Of a stretch of DNA of 64,000 bases, positions 59,072 to 64,000 are shown one piece after another. Source of the DNA: Jaapia argillacea MUCL 33604 (lineage: Eukaryota; Basidiomycota; Agaricomycetes; Jaapiales; Jaapiaceae); contig KL197726.1 in NCBI GenBank assembly GCA_000697665.1, positions 18,011 to 82,010 of the forward strand. Direction: 5' to 3'. A model generated the notes under the pieces. It did no database searches. It was not told the DNA's origin and saw nothing but the letters and a program-made list of their open reading frames with translations. Positions within the stretch are counted from its first letter, which is position 1, and each line of letters begins with the position of its first letter. The translations under genes were made by a program, and so were the position numbers.

Positions 59072-60115
59072 TTGGTGTCTCTTTCACCTCTTCTTGTGTT
59101 TGCTCCCTCATTCTTGCTCACCTCCCATATTGCTCAAAGACCCACCACTTCAACATCTGATTCACACTGCACCTTTTGTGATGGCTTTGGTCATTTAGAG
59201 TCATTTTGCTTTAAGAAGGAGGATGTGTCAAAGCTGGCAAAGGGGGAGACTTCTGAGAGGTATAAGGGTTGTGGATGGGGAGAAAATGTGCCCTGTTATA
59301 TATCACAATGTCCTTTATGTTCCTGCCCTCAGCAGCAATCTACTTTTAGTTATCACCTCTCTCGTGCACAAGGATATCACTGGAGATTGAAGAATCCACC
59401 ACCCATTTTCATCATGACAGAGTGCTCATATTCACTGCTTCCATCAACAATCGAAACACTAGCTATTTGAATGGTCATACCATTATCCTATCACCTCAAC
59501 AGGCCAACAGAGTCTCTACATGTGACTTAGACATCACCCTTTGACACACCACTGATGTTCCCACTTGAACCATGATGATGTATGCTAAATGATATCTCAA
59601 AAGCCTGCCACTGGTATCACCATCACCTCCAACTTGTGTCCAAACTCCATCTGTGAACCCTACATTGCTGGGAAACAGCATTGCCACAAGGTCCCCAAAA
59701 CTGTAACTCATCAATCCAAAACTCTTGCCCTAGTTCACACCAATCTCAAAGGACCCATGCCAGTTGTGACATTGGAAGGGTATTGATATTGGGTTACTTT
59801 CATTGACGATGCTGGGCAATTCTGGGCTGTTTGCTTCTTGAAAAAGAAGAGCAATGCTTTAGCAGCCTTCAAAATCTACAAGGCTTATGCTGAGAAGGTG
59901 ACAGGGGAGAAGATTGAGGTGATGTGAGATGACAAGGGTGGCAAGTATCTGGGGATGAAGTTTGATCAGTATTGTGCAGAGAATGGGATTTGGAGGCAGC
60001 ACACTGAGCCTGATGAACCACATCAGAATGGAGTGGCAGAGAAGGCTAACTGGTACATTGCAGATGGTGCCACCACCATACTCCAGGAGGCCCGGCTATC
60101 TGGGCCATCACTAAC
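59072..60115 (+). mobile_element. Ty1/Copia zinc-knuckle and integrase remnant
   Basis: A CCHC knuckle (CTFCDGFGHLESFC, near 59.17 kb) is followed by an integrase: GKQHCHKVPKTVTHQSKTLAL, THTNLKGPMPV-like, YWVTFIDDAGQFWAVC, DDKGGKYLG and EPDEPHQNGVAEKANWYIADGA, i.e. the D,D,E core of Copia integrases. Stops break it (TGA for an expected Arg codon at the GY..YWV junction and before DDKGG), changes of the CGA-to-TGA kind. Protease, reverse transcriptase and RNase H are missing. Confidence 0.8.
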
Positions 60116-60979
60116 AAGCAAGAAGAGTGCTTCCTATAAAGACCTGGGTTCTTAGCTTAGTAAGCAACCACTCCTGAGTTCACTGGACCAGTTATGTGGT
60201 CACATATCACCCAGTTGTTCAATGGTTAGAGCTTCTTAGGTAGAGTCAAGTAAGAATCAAGAAGTATCCTGTCTCTAGACTTCCAAGTTGAAAGTCAGGC
60301 AAGATGTGAGGATGGATAATAAGAGAATAGAAGTCAATGCTCAGCAGCTTAGGCTTCAAGTTTAGGGTTCAACTACCACTTAGATTGATGCTCTCCCTCT
60401 AAATTCTCTCACACTGCTCTGTTTATACTCCCTTGACAGCCATTGTTCTCTATTTTGAGCAGTGAATAAGAATACATTGTTCTGGTGAATAATGCTGGCT
60501 GAGTTAGATAGAACAAAGAAAGGGCAGGAGTGGCTGGCCATAGTTGTCACTAGACAATGCAATGGCATTGTCTGTGAATAGGGCAATGATTGCTAGAACA
60601 ATAATGATTCAGGTGATCTAGGCCTTGAGTCCTGGGCCCTTAGCTGGGGGAAAAGTCTGAGGAGACCAAATTGTGCCAGCAGCTTGAGATATAATGAAAG
60701 TCAGAAGAAAATAAATTTCTCATTTCTAGCTCCAGATTGGCCTCCACTAAAACAATAGCACCAATCAGGAGTAAGAGAAATCAAATCAGAGGCAAAGCCA
60801 TCTAGGCAAGTGGAGTGGTGCTCATGAGTGACCTGGCAAAGCCAGAAGGGGAAGGATTGGTATGGGAAGAACCATAAGTGGGCACAGAGGCCTATGAAAT
60901 AGCTCCATACCCTCAGAACCCACTATTTTGATGACAATTATCTCAACATGAATAATACATTCACAGTTGATATTGATTG

Positions 60980-61050
60980 ATGTGAAGAGAAATAAAATAA
61001 AATAATTAAAGAAAATAAAGAAAAGAAAAGAGAAGAAAAGAAAAGAAAAT
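60980..61050 (+). repeat. A/G-rich simple repeat
   Basis: About 65 bp of AAATAA and AAAAG/AAGAA units. Confidence 0.8.
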
Positions 61051-61337
61051 GGGAACTGCCACCCATGTGTATTCCCAAAATGGGTATTTTCTTGGGCACT
61101 TCATGCCACCATTTGCTCATTCATGCTGTTGCTCATTCCCCCAACACATATTTGACCTCTGAAGAGTGAAATGTGATGCTAATGAGTCTACTGCTCACTT
61201 AAATTGTGATTTTTTTTCCACAAGTGATGCATGTGAATTCCTTAACAAAGTAATTCAACCTCATGCAGCAGTTTGAAGGACTCCATTGCAGCTGCAAGAT
61301 ATATGTCACCTCTACACTGGGTTGATAAGCCACCTGT

Positions 61338-61430
61338 CTGTGAAGTGCTGGAATAATCTAGCACTCAGAAACCTGAGTTGAGCTGTGTCAGAGATATATT
61401 CATTACAAAACCAATATACTACAGTGTTGG
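61338..61430 (+). repeat. SINE-like repeat, variant fragment (copy 3)
   Basis: Starts TGTGAAGTGCTGGAATAATC like the full copies, but after GTGTCAGAGATA switches to TATTCATTACAAAACCAATA. That extra piece is also present, inverted, inside the copy at 61.9-62.2 kb. Confidence 0.6.
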
Positions 61431-61916
61431 AAGTCTTAAGTTGAAGTTTGAACTACACATATGTATTGATGTAGATTCCTTTCTAAAATATCATCATTAC
61501 TGCCTACTTTATTGATCAACCTCTTCACTGAGTGTGTTGATTGTGTGAATTGGGCAATAATTCATTTTATAGCTGATGATTAGGACTATCAGCAATAATT
61601 GGGACTCAACCTCTTTGAGAGGGTGGAGTAGCAAGACCTTATGTTTCAAACTCAAGAGCAACATCTATTGTGTTGTGATCTCTTAATTACTAGCACAGAT
61701 CTCTTAACCAACGATGCTCCATCACAGTCTGTTCATCTTGTGTGGGTCTAGTGAGCCACTGGGAAACATGCACCTAACAACATGCAGAACAGCTATCAAA
61801 GCAGCTATTGAGGGCACCACACCTCAGCTCTAGCTTGCCAACTCACTTAGTAACATCATCTCTCTATCAGTTGTGGCTTACAGGCCCCACCTGGCCATCA
61901 AACAATCTCATATTTT

Positions 61917-62201
61917 TGTTGGGAGCTGATTGACTGCAACCACATCTGTCCCCACAGGGGATTGAACTCAGGACCTCCTGGTATGGCTGAAGGTTGGGGT
62001 TAGGATTAGTCCATGGTGGAGGTGGCTTAGAACTACACAGTATTATGTAATTGTTGACTTGTTCTCTGCAGAGTTGGGCTTGTGTTCTTCATCTCTGACA
62101 CAGCTTGACTCAGGTGTGTAGTATATTGGTTTTGTATGAATATATCTCTGACACAGCTTGACTCAGGTTTTCTGAGTGCTAGATTATTCCAGTGCTTCAC
62201 A
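61917..62201 (-). repeat. SINE-like repeat, inverted copy with internal insertion (copy 4)
   Basis: Inverted full-length copy (TGTTGGGAGCTGATTG at its left end, CAGTGCTTCACA at its right). It is enlarged by about 55 bp that duplicate CTCTGACACAGCTTGACTCA and add a stretch shared with copy 3. Confidence 0.6.
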
Positions 62202-62850
62202 CTTTGCATGTCAGCCTTTTGAAGTCATCAACCCAGGGGGGGTAGCCATTTAGCATGTCCAAAATCTTGTATGCCAGGAGCCCTAGTGTCCACTTGCTTC
62301 TGAACACTGGGAAGTTTTCACTGCTGCCCAGCTAGCAGGGATATAGAGGAGGTTGCAGAGACAGATGAGGATATGGAGGATATAAGTCACAAACCACCTC
62401 TAGCTCTGCCAACATGTACTATTGAATTCACATTCTCTGAGAGATGCAGACACCAATAGCAGTGTCTGAGCAATGGCAGTGTTGGGTTCTGAATGTTCAA
62501 CCAAGTCCAACTGGACAGACATCTATTGCTTTGCTCATCTGTAGTTTGGCCAACTCCCCTTCATTCACAAGCATTCCACAGTGACAGAGATGTAGTGTTG
62601 ACTGAGCTTAAAGGAATCCATTAAAGAGAACACATGAAAGTAATGAAAGATGTGACAAAATGACAAAACTCACCAAGGCAGTTGAGGGCAGCAGCAGCCT
62701 GTGCATGTATCTAGTCCTTCTTCACCTTACTTAACTTGTGGGTGTGTGTGGACTGCAGTGGGGGTGCTGCATTTGGCCTCCATTGGAGCAAGGTGACTTC
62801 CTTGTGAGCCACAGCCTTTGCAGTAGCATGTGTGTTCTGTAGAAATATTT

Positions 62851-62935
62851 GTGTGAAGTGCTGGAATTGTGTCAGAGATGAGGAACACAAGCCCAACTCT
62901 GCAGTTCCAAGCCACATCCACCATGGACCAATTGG
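62851..62935 (+). repeat. SINE-like repeat, internally deleted (copy 5)
   Basis: TGTGAAGTGCTGGAATTGTG joins directly to the GTCAGAGATGAGGAACACAA part, then CTGCAGTTCCAAGCCACATC, so two segments of the full repeat are missing. Confidence 0.5.
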
Positions 62936-63531
62936 TGAAGGGAGACCAAGAATATCACCTGGTCCAGTAGACAACCAATCTTCTTGGTTGATGTGATCTC
63001 CTCCTGAACAATTACCACTAAGACGCAACGTGTGAATTTCCAAAGGTCTTTGAGTTCTGGCTCCTTTATTTTCAATGATAAGTCGGTGTAGTGTGGTAGC
63101 TGCAGTGGCTAGCTGCTTTGAGTCAAACCCTGCTACCTCAAAATTCCCAAAGCACTTGGTCTTCTTCTTCAGAGTTACATGAAGATAGTGCAATATAAGA
63201 CCAAAGGCACAGCTAATTGGTCATCAATATTTTCAGCCAGTGGCTTGTGACAAATTTCCCAGCAAGCATTGCCTGTTAAATTTGTCATCCTGATCAAAGA
63301 CAAAGTGTCAGATATTTGCCAGGTATTTGGGGAAGGTCTTGTACAAGACAAGAAGGCCCTGCTCCAGATCTTGTTTATGGTGCCCTTCAGATGGTCTGCC
63401 AGCCCATGCAACTTTGCACTTGGGATATGATTTGGGTCTGAAAGCTGGTTGACTATTAACCGAGATGTGCAACCATTGTGAGGGCACTTTGTATACCAGG
63501 CCGGTACAAGACCAGGGACTGTGGTACTCAA
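62905..63531 (-). other. decayed reading frame of unknown origin
   Basis: Minus-strand frames contain WYTKCPHNGCTSRLIVNQ and, after a frame change near 63180, LHVTLKKKTKCFGNFEVAGF. The CPHNGC pattern could be a zinc-binding knuckle of a transposon or host protein. I do not recognise it and cannot define a gene. Confidence 0.25.
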
Positions 63532-63688
63532 ATCTGCATCTGGGAGGGTAGGTTCTGCTTGTGTTGGGAGCCCATGAGCAGAAATGATATGGTTAGCTGC
63601 ATTGTGACAAGCTCTAGTGACACACCTCTGGTGTCAGGAGTCAGCATTTCTGTTTCCTTAAATGGTCATATCACATGACTAGTCACAT

Positions 63689-64000
63689 AATGATAGAAGA
63701 GAATCTGCTGGAGGTTACTAGAACCTTCTAGAATAATTAGTCAGCACTAGCTTACTCAGCCAATGCTTAGTCAGCAAGCCTTGGCATAGGTATATAAACC
63801 CCTGTACTGTAGTACTACCCCAGCTTCAATCTCTTAGGATTACCACTATTATGTGGATGTCTGCCTAAGTCATTGGTCCTCAGCCTATATACTCATCCTC
63901 ATCAGCATATTCTTAATCTTACCTTTCACCATCACCAGTATTCCACATCCTTTAAGACTGGTGGCCTTGTTGTTTGGATAGTGTTGCCCTAACAGAAGAT
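63689..64000 (+). mobile_element. LTR-like sequence cut by the window end
   Basis: TGATAGAAGAGAATCTGCTG begins a stretch with AGAACCTTCTAGAATAATTA, a TATA box GTATATAAACCCC (about 63789) and a leader CTTCAATCTCTTAGGATTAC, the layout of a short Copia LTR. The second LTR and primer-binding site would be outside the window. Confidence 0.4.

Larger units (their letters stand above)
56590..64000. repeat. CpG-depleted, transposon-rich block
   Basis: From about 56.6 kb the sequence becomes AT-richer and CpG almost disappears, while TpG and CpA are common: the mark of long-term cytosine methylation and deamination. No intact gene is present. It contains Copia gag and integrase pieces, five copies of a short repeat, a purine tract and an LTR-like end, listed separately. 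The stretches 56254-57274 and 60160-61337 hold nothing else I recognise. Confidence 0.8.

Noticed and set aside
61338-62201. CRISPR-like array from the repeated 25-30 bp phrases
   Set aside because: Copies are few, unequal, on both strands and parts of a 232-bp dispersed repeat, in a eukaryotic genome.

Overview
This window looks like nuclear DNA from a filamentous mushroom-forming basidiomycete (Agaricomycetes-like). Genes are split by many short introns of about 43-75 nt with GT..AG ends. The recognisable proteins are fungal: PCNA, PEX1, an Sfc1-type succinate/fumarate carrier, an Ams2/Spt21-type regulator, a GT61 glycosyltransferase, F-box/LRR proteins, TPR-CHAT proteins and small cysteine-rich secreted proteins. 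No rRNA, canonical tRNA or CRISPR array was seen. Exon joins were worked out by eye from splice signals, reading phase and family similarity.

Layout. 0.1-4.0 kb: a large C2-TPR-CHAT caspase-like gene (minus). 4.4-8.4 kb: a small secreted protein gene, a decayed second copy of it, and an F-box/LRR pseudogene. 8.5-12 kb: PCNA with a very long charged insertion, then an intact or near-intact relative of the F-box pseudogene. 13-21 kb: a tandem duplication of about 3.9 kb. Each unit carries a D-amino-acid oxidase gene, and the junction holds the truncated first codons of a CHAT gene. The full CHAT gene lies right after the second unit (20.9-23.3 kb). 23.6-25.4 kb and 38.2-40 kb: two members of an unassigned family with an H...FNCWWF signature. 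26.1-27.4 kb: mitochondrial carrier. 28.3-32.2 kb: three tandem secreted-protein genes sharing a promoter element that is also found at the fourth member near 4.9 kb. 33.2-34.1 kb: a membrane protein. 34.8-35.6 kb: a 781-bp foldback element whose arms each carry a tRNA-like Pol III promoter. 35.8-37.4 kb: an anchored beta-repeat protein. 41-42.7 kb: a type I membrane protein with a PPPY tail. 43.2-47.4 kb: PEX1. 48.6-51.0 kb: an EgtB/Egt1-like sulfoxide-synthase module without methyltransferase. 51.1-54.2 kb: Ams2/Spt21-like. 54.5-56.3 kb: GT61.

From about 56.6 kb to the end the base composition changes sharply. CpG is nearly absent, and the sequence is decayed Copia fragments, five copies of a short SINE-like repeat and an LTR-like end. 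A CpG-rich 156-bp MITE inside this block looks like a later arrival.

The genes are mostly housekeeping genes interleaved with fast-evolving families (CHAT, F-box, secreted cysteine-rich, FNCWWF), not one pathway. Some weak functional links exist. Both oxidases end in a PTS1-like tripeptide and PEX1 serves peroxisomal import. PCNA has an upstream MCB box and the Spt21-like protein has a KEN box, both typical of cell-cycle control.
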